Part shown: piece after piece, positions 1 through 6,601 of the stretch
Numbering within the stretch: position 1 is the stretch's first letter
Layout of the letters: every line of letters starts with the position of its first letter
NCBI GenBank assembly: GCA_002083365.1
Contig: LVWS01000028.1
Span: 1 to 29,128, forward strand
Origin: Nitrospira sp. SG-bin1
GTDB lineage: Bacteria > Nitrospirota > Nitrospiria > Nitrospirales > Nitrospiraceae
Reading direction: 5' to 3'
DNA length: 29,128 nucleotides
Notes under the pieces: generated by a model
Database searches by the model: none
Told to the model about the DNA's origin: nothing
Seen by the model: the letters and a program-made list of their open reading frames with translations, nothing else
Made by a program: the position numbers and the translations under genes

Positions 1-275
1 ATGGCCCATCTTTCGTTGCTCCGGCTGGCCCGACTCGTCCAGCCCTGCACACGAGGGCGTGTCGTAGCGACACGTTGATGCACACACCACCCCTTCTGTT
101 TCAAGATCCGGTACACCGCCTTGCGATTGACGACCATCCCATTCCGCACGCGCAACAGTACCCACAAGCGCCGATACCGGAAGGTGGGATGCTGCTGGAT
201 CAGCTGGTGTAACCGCTCGGTCCACGGCGGGTCAGCCGTCGGGTATCGCGCCTCGCCCCCTCCGTCCGATGTAGG
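1..275 (-). CDS. IS3-family transposase OrfB (integrase catalytic protein), partial
   Basis: A frame open from about 275 to the window edge reads TADPPWTERLHQLIQQHPTF, then YRRLWVLLRVRNGMVVNRKA, then a KQKGWCVHQR segment, ending ...SRASRSNERWA. This is the conserved region just upstream of the DDE catalytic core in IS3 OrfB proteins. The rve core lies beyond the left edge. The frame has a stop at 276-278, so this part must be reached by a frame change from the upstream OrfA-like frame or is disabled. It overlaps that gene from 200 to 275. Confidence 0.75.
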
Positions 276-667
276 CTAGCGCGGCTGACGCCGAGCACCT
301 GACAGCTTCGTCGTTCCGAGACATCCGGCAGCGTCCCTCTATACGCGTCGGATGTCTTTCGGTCCAAAGGGGAGGGCTTCAACGCCTCCCGTAAGATGTC
401 CTTATCGAGGACCAGATCGCCGATCTTCTGCTTGAGCTTCTTGATCTGCTCGTCCTTCACCGCGTCTTCATCCTTCGGGCGACTCCGGAGCGCGTTCTCG
501 GCCCCCAACAGAAACTTCTCGCGCCAATCTTCGACTTCCGCCATGGTCAGGCCATGCTGCCGAGCGGCTTCGGCGACGGACGTCTCGCCTTTCAGGATGC
601 TGACGACCAGCGCCACACGCCGTTTGGCCGTCCATCGTTCAATCGGTTCGGTTGCATCTGTTGCCAT
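200..667 (-). CDS. IS3-family transposase OrfA-like protein, reading into OrfB N-terminus
   Basis: The N-terminal part is the DNA-binding helix-turn-helix of IS3-type OrfA (KRRVALVVSILKGETSVAEA and the following WREKFLLGAENAL region), followed by a charged leucine-zipper-like helix (KDEQIKKLKQKIGDLVLDKD). I placed the start at 667 because GGAGGTGG lies a few bases upstream; an in-frame ATG at 688 lacks this. Unusually, the frame does not stop after the zipper. It continues into sequence typical of the OrfB N-terminus (RRSCQVLGVSRASLHR) before ending in residues that match nothing I recognise. OrfB resumes in a different frame at about 275. Either a one-base indel has split the gene or translation shifts frame near the G5 tract at 256-260. 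Confidence 0.75.
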   Translation of the reverse strand: MATDATEPIERWTAKRRVALVVSILKGETSVAEAARQHGLTMAEVEDWREKFLLGAENALRSRPKDEDAVKDEQIKKLKQKIGDLVLDKDILREALKPSPLDRKTSDAYRGTLPDVSERRSCQVLGVSRASLHRTEGARRDTRRLTRRGPSGYTS

Positions 668-722
668 CTTGCCACCTCCTCGGTCCACTCAGGACCCTGT
701 CGTGAAGGTGGTCTCAATTTCA

Positions 723-1041
723 AGGGGAGCAGGATAAACGGCTGGTGCGTCTGCCCAAGAGAACGTGGCAGAAAGCCTGTGAACAGGTTGGGCTCAAGGG
801 TAAGCTCTTTCACGACCTGCGTCGCACTGCTGTTCGAAATATGGTGAGGGCTGGGGTCTCTGAACGAGTAGCGATGGAAATATCCGGACATCGAACGCGT
901 TCTGTATTTGATCGTTACAATATTGTCCATTCGAGCGATTTGATAGAGGCAATAATAAAACTGGAACGACAAGCTTCACAGGATAAAGCTACCCTCCTAT
1001 TCCCAACAGGCGAGCCAATTGAGGAAGCGTTTCTGCAATGA
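723..1041 (+). pseudogene. Tyrosine recombinase (phage-type integrase), C-terminal fragment
   Basis: Encodes the C-terminal catalytic part of a tyrosine recombinase: FHDLRRTAVRNMVRAGVSER carries the HxxR box, ISGHRTRSVFDRYNIV carries the second H/R pair and the nucleophile tyrosine. The first catalytic arginine and the N-terminal DNA-binding domains are missing because an IS3 element abuts the 5' end; upstream the frame stays open only to 706. A GTG at 745 could start a 98-aa remnant, but no ribosome binding site is evident. Its 3' end overlaps the 3' end of the opposite-strand gene by 53 bases. A tRNA-Arg gene lies about 870 bp away, a common attachment target for such enzymes. Almost certainly non-functional. 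Confidence 0.8.
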
Positions 1042-1807
1042 ACTTGTGAAGGGCGGTTGCCGTCGACATTGCACTGCCTACGCTTTTTATTCGATCCAGT
1101 ATAGCCTCCATGACACTGGGGTTTCGCTCTTCGGCTTCTTTCTCAATTTCTTTTATCAGCCCGTTCACTAGGTTTAAGAGGTCCGTCTGTTTTTTTTGGT
1201 GCTTTTCGTCTAGCTCTTTAACTGCAAGAACAAGTTCGTCAATGAGTCTTGCTGCTTCCTGTTCTGGTCCTCCACGAGCGATAAGGTTTTGAATAGAGGT
1301 GCCTACTGAGCCCAAAACGATGTTGTTGACATTATGGCTACCACTGATTCGGATCGAGGCCATTGGAGCCTCCTCAAGGTCTAAATGCCTGACTTTTATT
1401 TTACGGTGAAGCTGTTGCTCTAGTTCTCCTCGACCATTATCTAACGCCAGCATCACTACTTGCTTATCTTGCTCCCATTGCCCTGAGAACTCCCTTGCTA
1501 GAAGCCCACGAGCTTCCAAAAACATTTCCTGAATGGCATTGTTCACTACACCTTGAATCTCTATTTCCGACGTGAGGCCCAGCTTCCTACTATTCTTGAG
1601 GATACGATCAACAAACTTACTCAGCACTTCTCTCACCAAATATAGGCAGTGGCGCCCAGTAATTTCAGGGACATCGCCTCTCGTGATATTACGAGGCCTC
1701 TGGGGGCTTTCTAAAAGAGCTTCGTAGAAATTGGAAGGAGGGTATCTTAATTCATCTTTGGTAGCATGAAGTAGGTATTCCAGCGACATATCATCAATAT
1801 CGCTCAT
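989..1807 (-). CDS. Protein of unknown function, element-associated
   Basis: A 272-residue soluble-looking protein that I do not recognise. The middle has a glycine/asparagine/serine stretch (ISGSHNVNNIVLGSVGTSIQ, about residues 153-172). This resembles the short beta-rich linkers seen in some element-borne and abortive-infection-type proteins, but I cannot name the family. It is followed by a strongly charged helical region (residues about 185-235, rich in E and K, probably coiled coil) and a hydrophobic C-terminal helix (HKFIAETLPQLARLLGIGG). Base composition is visibly more A+T rich than the neighbouring chromosomal genes, and it lies between a broken integrase and a tRNA, suggesting horizontal acquisition. 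A weak TAGG precedes the ATG at 1807. Tandem 12-bp repeats lie upstream. Confidence 0.65.
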   Translation of the reverse strand: MSDIDDMSLEYLLHATKDELRYPPSNFYEALLESPQRPRNITRGDVPEITGRHCLYLVREVLSKFVDRILKNSRKLGLTSEIEIQGVVNNAIQEMFLEARGLLAREFSGQWEQDKQVVMLALDNGRGELEQQLHRKIKVRHLDLEEAPMASIRISGSHNVNNIVLGSVGTSIQNLIARGGPEQEAARLIDELVLAVKELDEKHQKKQTDLLNLVNGLIKEIEKEAEERNPSVMEAILDRIKSVGSAMSTATALHKFIAETLPQLARLLGIGG

Positions 1808-1842
1808 TAAACCTATTCAGCCAGTCTATATACCGGTGAGTA

Positions 1843-1864
1843 GAGCACAGTTCTGAGCACAGTT
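1843..1864. repeat. Two tandem copies of GAGCACAGTT, 12 bp apart
   Basis: GAGCACAGTT occurs at 1843-1852 and again at 1855-1864, upstream of the unknown gene starting at 1807 and beside the tRNA 3' end. Spacing near one helical turn suits a regulator operator; integrase arm-type sites are the other possibility. No partner copy was found elsewhere in the window. Confidence 0.4.
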
Positions 1865-1911
1865 AGACCCTTCGACTGCATGAACGGACAGTTAAGCCAT
1901 TGAAAAATTGG

Positions 1912-1985
1912 TGCCCCCGATACGAATTGAACGTACGACCCGCGGTTTAGGAAACCGCTGCTCTATCCAACTGAGCTACGGGGGC
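1912..1985 (-). tRNA. tRNA-Arg (anticodon CCU)
   Basis: The minus strand folds as a complete cloverleaf. The acceptor arm is GCCCCCG pairing with CGGGGGC plus discriminator A, the D-arm contains GCTCAGTTGGATAGAGC, and the anticodon arm is GCGGT-TTCCTAA-ACCGC with CCT at the anticodon. The T-arm is GTACG-TTCAATT-CGTAT with one G-U pair. CCA is not encoded. The 3' end faces the broken integrase and the AT-richer gene, the usual orientation for an element inserted at the tRNA 3' end. Confidence 0.95.
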
Positions 1986-2035
1986 GTAGGCCGAACTGTA
2001 GCGCACTGACGAGAAGATTGGAAGGGGAGGGTGAT

Positions 2036-2764
2036 CTACGCCGATGCTTCACCAGGACCGTCATAAAGGGGTGTGGCGTCACATAAGAATTCCTCCGCCG
2101 TCACGATGCCCTGCACCTCGTGCACATGGATGCAACGATGGCTCATCGCGCGCAACGCCGCAAACAATCGATGGGTGGGCGCCATGGGTCTTGGAACGGC
2201 GGGGCAGGGGCAGAGTAATGAAAAGCCCTGGCGCGTCACGTGACGCGCCGATTCAACCATCCGGTCCACCAGCCGGTCGACGTCCATATCGGTCAGGCCG
2301 GCGGCGGATAGGGTTTCAATGAGGCCGGAGATCAGCGCCGTGCTCGCGTGATAGCGCTCCAGCGCGTCGACCAAACAATGGGACATCAACCGTTCCAATT
2401 GTTGTGCGTTGAAGGCTCGTGCCACATGGATCATCGCCAACGCTTTCGACGGCGGCTGCCGGCGGTTTCTCGCCGACCGCTCGACCAGAGACGCATCGAA
2501 CGTATGCACTCCGTCGAGATACACAACGGGGCGTCCGGACAGGGCGTAATCGACAAGAGCCTGGAGGGCTATTTTCGACACGGCGGGGTGACCATACAGC
2601 AGGGTCAGCCGATCGGATGCATGCAGCGAAACGACCGGGTGGGCTGGATCTTCTCTGCCGCACGTCAACGTTGTCGGACGTGGAGCACGCTTTCTGTGGC
2701 TGAAACGCTTCCCATCCGTGTTCGGTAATGGAGGCCTTCCTTCTTTGGCTTCTGTGGTCGTCAT
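2036..2764 (-). CDS. RecA/RadA-like protein of an SOS-type cassette
   Basis: A 242-residue protein whose core resembles the RecA/Rad51 ATPase fold. LTLLYGHPAVSKIALQAL sits where a Walker A loop is expected, VVYLDGVHTFD follows, and ALAMIHVARAFNAQQLERL resembles the Rad51-type strand and helix after it. The Walker A is degenerate: GHPAVSKI keeps the lysine but has S for G and I for T/S, so ATP hydrolysis may be lost. It begins six bases after the small cysteine-motif gene and follows a LexA-like repressor on the same strand. That context resembles cassettes in which a RecA-like accessory protein (ImuA/SulA-like superfamily) accompanies a damage-response regulator; no error-prone polymerase genes are present here. 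Assignment is by motif reading only. Confidence 0.55.
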   Translation of the reverse strand: MTTTEAKEGRPPLPNTDGKRFSHRKRAPRPTTLTCGREDPAHPVVSLHASDRLTLLYGHPAVSKIALQALVDYALSGRPVVYLDGVHTFDASLVERSARNRRQPPSKALAMIHVARAFNAQQLERLMSHCLVDALERYHASTALISGLIETLSAAGLTDMDVDRLVDRMVESARHVTRQGFSLLCPCPAVPRPMAPTHRLFAALRAMSHRCIHVHEVQGIVTAEEFLCDATPLYDGPGEASA

Positions 2765-2770
2765 GTTCGG

Positions 2771-2953
2771 TTATCCGCAACATCCGCCCGCGAAGGCTTG
2801 CCGCTGCCGAGAGGCGTTCCAACAGGTAGGGCAGAGGTGAACCGTGGAGTGGGTCAACCCGTCGATGGATTCCATCCGGTGCTCCACGACCATTCCACAG
2901 TCAGAGCAGGGACCTGGTGTCATCAATGGCGCCCTAGGCTCTTGGAGTATCAT
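2771..2953 (-). CDS. Small two-CxxC (probable zinc-binding) protein
   Basis: A short protein with CSDCGMVVEH and, about 25 residues later, HLCPTCWNA. The two CxxC pairs suggest a zinc ribbon; a GGCCG tail ends the protein. I chose the ATG at 2953 (60 residues), which has GGGA a few bases upstream. A GTG at 2983 would add ten residues and overlap the preceding small gene by 50 bases. It sits inside the LexA-like cassette and ends six bases before the RecA-like gene, so co-expression is likely. Function unknown. Confidence 0.55.
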   Translation of the reverse strand: MILQEPRAPLMTPGPCSDCGMVVEHRMESIDGLTHSTVHLCPTCWNASRQRQAFAGGCCG

Positions 2954-3182
2954 GTGTTCCCAGTTTTGTATTTGAACGGACACGTCGGTTGCAGACTGCC
3001 GACATGAAGCCTCTATCCCGCTTGGATTTCATCAAGCCGCGGAACCGTTCTAACAGAGAGCCGACGTGGCTTTGCCGCAGTTCCCGCTGGATGCTCTGCA
3101 ATCGGTTGTCCAGCGCTGCTACGGATCGTTCCAAATCCATCAATTGGTCTTTCGTGAGAGAGATTGATTCTGTCGCGAGCAT
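2934..3182 (-). CDS. Small coiled-coil protein of unknown function
   Basis: An 82-residue protein with a probable coiled coil near the N-terminus (LTKDQLMDLERSVAALDNRL and the next turn) and a basic second half (RGLMKSKRDRG onward). The start at 3182 is well supported: AAAGGAGG lies six bases upstream. The gene lies directly after the LexA-like repressor (15-bp gap) and overlaps the next small gene at its 3' end, so it belongs to the same transcript. The last 20 or so residues are low in character. No family recognised. Confidence 0.55.
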   Translation of the reverse strand: MLATESISLTKDQLMDLERSVAALDNRLQSIQRELRQSHVGSLLERFRGLMKSKRDRGFMSAVCNRRVRSNTKLGTHDTPRA

Positions 3183-3197
3183 CGTTCCTCCTTTGGG

Positions 3198-3743
3198 CTA
3201 GACGGCACAATGCCGGATGACGCCGATGACGAGTCCTTCGATCTGAAACTCATCCGATGGCCGGACCACGATCGGCTGCATCGTTTCATTGGCGGGACGA
3301 AGTTCAATGTGTGCTTCCTTCTTGAAATACGTCTTGATCGTGGCCTCGCGATTCACCAAGGCGACGACGGTCTGCCCGTTTTTGGCCGTGCCTTGTTTGC
3401 GCACCACGACGAGGTCCCCGGGTAAAATGCCGTCGTCTTTCATGGACTCTCCCTTGACTTTTAAGGCGAAGGTCTCTCCGCTTCGCAACATACTCGGAGG
3501 GATGTCCACGAGTTCCGATTGCGGCACCGGTTCGATCGGGGAGCCGGCTGCCACCAAACCGGCCATTGGAACGGCCGTCTTGCGTCGCAATTGGTTCAGC
3601 ACCACCGAGACGATCCCGGGAATCCTTCGCATACCGGCTTCATAACGCGCCACGGAGACCCGAGTCGTGTGGAGGGCCTCGGCGAGTTGTTGCTGCGTAA
3701 GGCCTAATTCTTCTCGGATGTGTTTGAGGTCTTGTGATCTCAT
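3198..3743 (-). CDS. LexA-like repressor (XRE helix-turn-helix plus S24 peptidase domain)
   Basis: An N-terminal XRE-type helix-turn-helix (IREELGLTQQQLAEALHTTR then VSVARYEAGMRRIPG) is joined to a LexA/UmuD-type S24 domain. The S24 part shows the catalytic serine in VKGESMKDDGILPGDLVVV and the lysine in ALVNREATIKTYFKK. The AG self-cleavage bond is probably in PMAGLVAAGSP. The family cleaves itself when RecA is activated, releasing its operators. The frame extends to a TTG at 3782, but the HTH starts at the ATG at 3743. A TTGACA at 3777-3782 with weak -10 TACCAA would put transcription start only about four bases before that ATG, so the message may be almost leaderless. It heads a four-gene cassette with a RecA-like protein. 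This is not the classical winged-helix LexA; the N-terminus is phage-repressor-like. Confidence 0.85.
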   Translation of the reverse strand: MRSQDLKHIREELGLTQQQLAEALHTTRVSVARYEAGMRRIPGIVSVVLNQLRRKTAVPMAGLVAAGSPIEPVPQSELVDIPPSMLRSGETFALKVKGESMKDDGILPGDLVVVRKQGTAKNGQTVVALVNREATIKTYFKKEAHIELRPANETMQPIVVRPSDEFQIEGLVIGVIRHCAV

Positions 3744-3753
3744 GCTGTATCCA

Positions 3754-3782
3754 TTGGTAACATCTTCCTGCATGTCTGTCAA
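3754..3782 (-). promoter_or_regulatory. Candidate promoter of the LexA-like cassette
   Basis: On the minus strand TTGACA (3782-3777) is followed after 17 bases by TACCAA (3759-3754). The -35 is a perfect match and the -10 matches 3 of 6. Overlapping the -10 is the imperfect palindrome TTACCAATGGATA, a possible autoregulatory operator. Confidence 0.35.
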
Positions 3783-3811
3783 GAGGATAGTCGGGATATT
3801 TGTGAAGCCCC

Positions 3812-3820
3812 TGTGGACAA
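3812..3820 (-). promoter_or_regulatory. DnaA-box-like 9-mer
   Basis: TGTGGACAA, reverse complement TTGTCCACA, one mismatch from the DnaA box TTATCCACA. It lies in the 323-bp gene-free stretch 3744-4066, which otherwise holds only the cassette promoter and an AT-rich segment around 3940-3980. Confidence 0.3.
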
Positions 3821-4038
3821 CTTTTTTGCTGGAAGAAGATCGCTCAGCTGGGAGCGGACAAACATGGTTCGGGCATAGAAGCAGCCGACTTTTTCAGCTT
3901 TTCAATTACAAAGGGATCCAAAGCCACAAGATGTAGTGGGATATATTGGCCTTCATACAATGATTAAAAAATAGGCAAAAAGGTCCCGCAAGACGTATTT
4001 CATCGATTCCTGCATCACGGGGAGAGTTGCGCACAGGT

Positions 4039-4047
4039 TTATCCACA
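4039..4047 (+). promoter_or_regulatory. Perfect DnaA-box 9-mer
   Basis: TTATCCACA exactly matches the consensus DnaA box. It is oriented toward the inverted box at 3812-3820 and lies just beyond the modC stop codon. Two boxes 220 bp apart are not enough to call an origin. Confidence 0.35.
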
Positions 4048-4066
4048 GAAACTGGGGAGAGTATCG

Positions 4067-5158
4067 CTATTCCATTAACTCTTCATTCAGGGCTACGGCT
4101 TTGATATGGGCGAAGACGTGCTGGCCCGGTTTCAGTCCCAAGGTCACCAGCGATTTTTTCGTGATGCTGGCGACGAGCGGTGCTCCGATGTCCAACAGCA
4201 CGTCCACCGACGTGTGATTGATTTCCCGTATCTCGACGATCGTCGCGTCAAGAATATTCAGCACGCTGGTGGGGGCATTGATCCGGCCGACGACGAGGGT
4301 GACGTCGCTGGACAGGATGTGTACGCGCATGGGCTGTCCGATTGCGACAGGCTGGAGCGGCACGGACAGCGATTGGCCCATGCATTCCAACTGAGTCAAC
4401 CCATACTGAGGATCGTGACCGGTCACGCGAGCGTCCAAGATAGCGCCGATTCGATGGGGTCCCAACGTTCCTCTGAAGTCCAATGCCGTGAACACCTCAT
4501 TGAGCGTGCCTGCGCCGACGACGTGGCCTTCTTTCAGAAGGATGACACGGTCTGCCAGTTGAAGAATTTCGGCTAGTCCATGACTCACGTAGAGCACGGG
4601 GATGCGTAGGTGCTCGTGAAGCCGACGGATGAAGGGAAGCAATTCTTGTTTCCGCTGAAAATCGAGCGAAGCGAGCGGTTCATCCAACAATAGTAGTTTG
4701 GGACTGGTCAGCAGTGCGCGACCGATCGCCACTCGTTGTTGCTCACCGCCGGAGAGCTTGTGAATGCGGCGATCGAGCAGATGGCCGATTCCGAGAATCT
4801 CGACCACCTGTTCCAGCGTAATTCGGCGTGCTTCAGGAGAAATGCGTTGATAGCCATAGAGGAGGTTCGAACGGACATTGTAGTGAGGGAATAGGCGCGG
4901 CTCCTGAAAGACATACCCGATCGGACGTTCGTAGAGCGGCAGGCAGCGCCCGAGGCCCTCGTCCTGCCACACCTCCTCGCCGAATTGCATGAAGCCACGA
5001 GGTGCCCGTTCGAGCCCCGCGAGGCATCGTAAGAGCGTGGTCTTCCCAGATCCGGAAGGCCCGAAGATGGCCGTAATGCCCGATGTCGGCACATCGATAT
5101 CCACGTTCAGGTGGAAGGCCGACAATCGCAGGTCAAATCGTGCGAGCAAGCGATTCAT
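4067..5158 (-). CDS. modC: Molybdate ABC transporter ATP-binding protein ModC
   Basis: ATPase that powers molybdate (or tungstate) import through ModB. All ABC motifs are intact in 363 residues: Walker A GPSGSGKTTLLRC, Q-loop FQEPRLFPH, signature LSGGEQQRVAIGRAL, Walker B LLLLDEPLASLD and the switch His in VSHGL. The C-terminal third (about residues 290-360, SVLNILDATIVEIREINHTS onward) is the Mop/TOBE oxyanion-binding domain that distinguishes ModC from other ABC ATPases. The ATG overlaps the modB stop as ATGA, implying translational coupling. It is the last gene of the regulator-porin-modABC run. Length and domain order are normal for the family. Confidence 0.95.
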   Translation of the reverse strand: MNRLLARFDLRLSAFHLNVDIDVPTSGITAIFGPSGSGKTTLLRCLAGLERAPRGFMQFGEEVWQDEGLGRCLPLYERPIGYVFQEPRLFPHYNVRSNLLYGYQRISPEARRITLEQVVEILGIGHLLDRRIHKLSGGEQQRVAIGRALLTSPKLLLLDEPLASLDFQRKQELLPFIRRLHEHLRIPVLYVSHGLAEILQLADRVILLKEGHVVGAGTLNEVFTALDFRGTLGPHRIGAILDARVTGHDPQYGLTQLECMGQSLSVPLQPVAIGQPMRVHILSSDVTLVVGRINAPTSVLNILDATIVEIREINHTSVDVLLDIGAPLVASITKKSLVTLGLKPGQHVFAHIKAVALNEELME

Positions 5159-5820
5159 GAGACGTGGATGGGAAACCGACGGTTCGCGACGTACACGGCC
5201 AGCAACACGAGAAACGAAAAGGTCAACAAGACGGCAGCGATCGCATGGGCTTGGCCATACTCCATGGCTTCCACATGCTCAAAGATCGTGGTGGAGAGGA
5301 CTCGTGTTTGCCCAGGAATCGATCCACCGACCATCAGCACGACGCCGAACTCGCCTATCGTATGGGCGAATCCGAGCACGACGGCGCTGATATATCCCCG
5401 CAAGGCGATCGGCGAAATCACGGTCAGAAAGGCATCGAGTTTCGAGGCGCGCAGTGACCAGGCTGCTTCCAAGGGGGCTTTCCCGACGGCTTCAAATGCA
5501 CCCTGGAGAGGTTGGATCACAAAGGGCATGGAGTAAAACACCGAGGCGATGACCAGTCCGGTGAATGTGAACGCCAGACTTAGGTTTGCCACTCGTCCAA
5601 ATGGTCCATGTGGACCGAGCGCGATGAGCAGGTAAAACCCGAGTACGGTGGGAGGAAGTACGATGGGGAGTGCCACCAGCGCCTCGATGATGGGTCGGAT
5701 GCGTGAACGGGTATGGGCCAGCCACCAGGCGAGCGGCGTCCCGATGAGCAGGAGCACGATCACCGTCGTGGCGGCAAGCCGCAAGGTCACCCATAAGGCA
5801 CTCAGATCGACGTCCGTCAT
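5155..5820 (-). CDS. modB: Molybdate ABC transporter permease ModB
   Basis: A 221-residue inner-membrane permease with about five hydrophobic helices. The cytoplasmic coupling motif fits the usual EAA loop pattern (EAAWSLRASKLDAFLTVISP, about residues 137-156), which contacts the ATPase. The segment LPIVLPPTVLGFYLLIALG is typical of ModB. It forms the membrane channel for oxyanion released by ModA. The gene starts 13 bases after modA ends and overlaps modC by four bases, so the three are one translational unit. Length matches the family. Confidence 0.95.
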   Translation of the reverse strand: MTDVDLSALWVTLRLAATTVIVLLLIGTPLAWWLAHTRSRIRPIIEALVALPIVLPPTVLGFYLLIALGPHGPFGRVANLSLAFTFTGLVIASVFYSMPFVIQPLQGAFEAVGKAPLEAAWSLRASKLDAFLTVISPIALRGYISAVVLGFAHTIGEFGVVLMVGGSIPGQTRVLSTTIFEHVEAMEYGQAHAIAAVLLTFSFLVLLAVYVANRRFPIHVS

Positions 5821-5833
5821 TGGTCTCCTGCTG

Positions 5834-6589
5834 CTACTTCAGCTCATAGCCATAGCGTTCGATGATCGCTTGTGCTGTCGGGCTCCCGAGAAACTCCATG
5901 AGCGCTTTGGCGGCCGGGTTTTGTTGACTCTTTGTCAGTAAGATGACGTCTTGCCTGATGGGCTCGTGCAGATGTTTCGGTACATCCCAGCGAGCTCCTT
6001 TATGTTTGATGTTCGGGTCGATGACTTGAGATAAGGCCACGAAGCCCAGCTCGGCATTCCCGGATTCAATGAATCCCATGGTCTGCCCGAGGTTCTCTCC
6101 CATGACAATCCGAGGCCGTACCTTTTCCCAGACTCCGAGCTTCTGCATCGTCTGTATGGCTGCAACTCCATAGGGAGCCGTCTTGGGGTTTGCGATGGCC
6201 AGATGTTTGAAGTGTTCTGAGCGGAGGGTTTGTTCTCCCTTCATGAGATCGAGATTGGGGCTCCAGAGGACGAGACGGCCTATTGCATAGGTAAATCGAG
6301 ACTCCTTGACGCCCAATCCTTCCTCTTCCAGGAGCTTGGGCCGTTCCCCGTCGGCGGATAAGAATACGTCGAACGGCGCGCCGTTCTTGATTTGTGAATA
6401 GAAGTTTCCGGATGATCCGGCAGCGACTCGAAGCGTATGGCCGGTCGTCGTTTCAAATTCTATCGCCAGTTCTCGGAACGGAGGAATGAAGTTGGCGGCG
6501 ACCGCGACCAAGGCCTGATCAGCGAGAGCCGGTGTGACACCTGTCACGATCACGACAAACATGCACCATGTAAGAAACCGCTGTTTCAT
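5834..6589 (-). CDS. modA: Molybdate ABC transporter periplasmic binding protein ModA
   Basis: A 251-residue exported binding protein. The signal peptide is about residues 1-23 (hydrophobic FLTWCMFVVIVTGVTPALA, cleavage after ALA). The mature part begins with VAVAANFIPPFRELAIEFE. GSSGNFYSQIKNGAPFDVFL carries the conserved serines that line the oxyanion pocket, and NPKTAPYGVAA is the typical hinge region. It captures molybdate or tungstate in the periplasm for ModBC. AAGGG lies about six bases upstream of the ATG. It sits 12 bases after the outer-membrane beta-barrel gene and 13 before modB, so an operon is likely. Molybdenum demand is expected in a nitrite oxidiser because nitrite oxidoreductase is a molybdoenzyme. 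Confidence 0.95.
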   Translation of the reverse strand: MKQRFLTWCMFVVIVTGVTPALADQALVAVAANFIPPFRELAIEFETTTGHTLRVAAGSSGNFYSQIKNGAPFDVFLSADGERPKLLEEEGLGVKESRFTYAIGRLVLWSPNLDLMKGEQTLRSEHFKHLAIANPKTAPYGVAAIQTMQKLGVWEKVRPRIVMGENLGQTMGFIESGNAELGFVALSQVIDPNIKHKGARWDVPKHLHEPIRQDVILLTKSQQNPAAKALMEFLGSPTAQAIIERYGYELK

Positions 6590-6601
6590 GGTCAGCCCTT
6601 T

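Larger units (their letters stand above)
1..722 (-). mobile_element. IS3-family insertion sequence, partial (runs off left edge)
   Basis: Contains an IS3-type OrfA-like gene and the start of OrfB in another frame, both on the minus strand; the rest of the element lies left of position 1. The right boundary is inferred. Recombinase-like coding sequence resumes at about 723, and reading the minus strand from about 722 the sequence starts with TG, as IS3 ends do. The far inverted repeat and the target duplication are outside the window, so the boundary is approximate. Confidence 0.7.

Noticed and set aside
3744..4066. Replication origin
   Set aside because: Only two DnaA-like boxes and no dnaA, dnaN or rpmH nearby.
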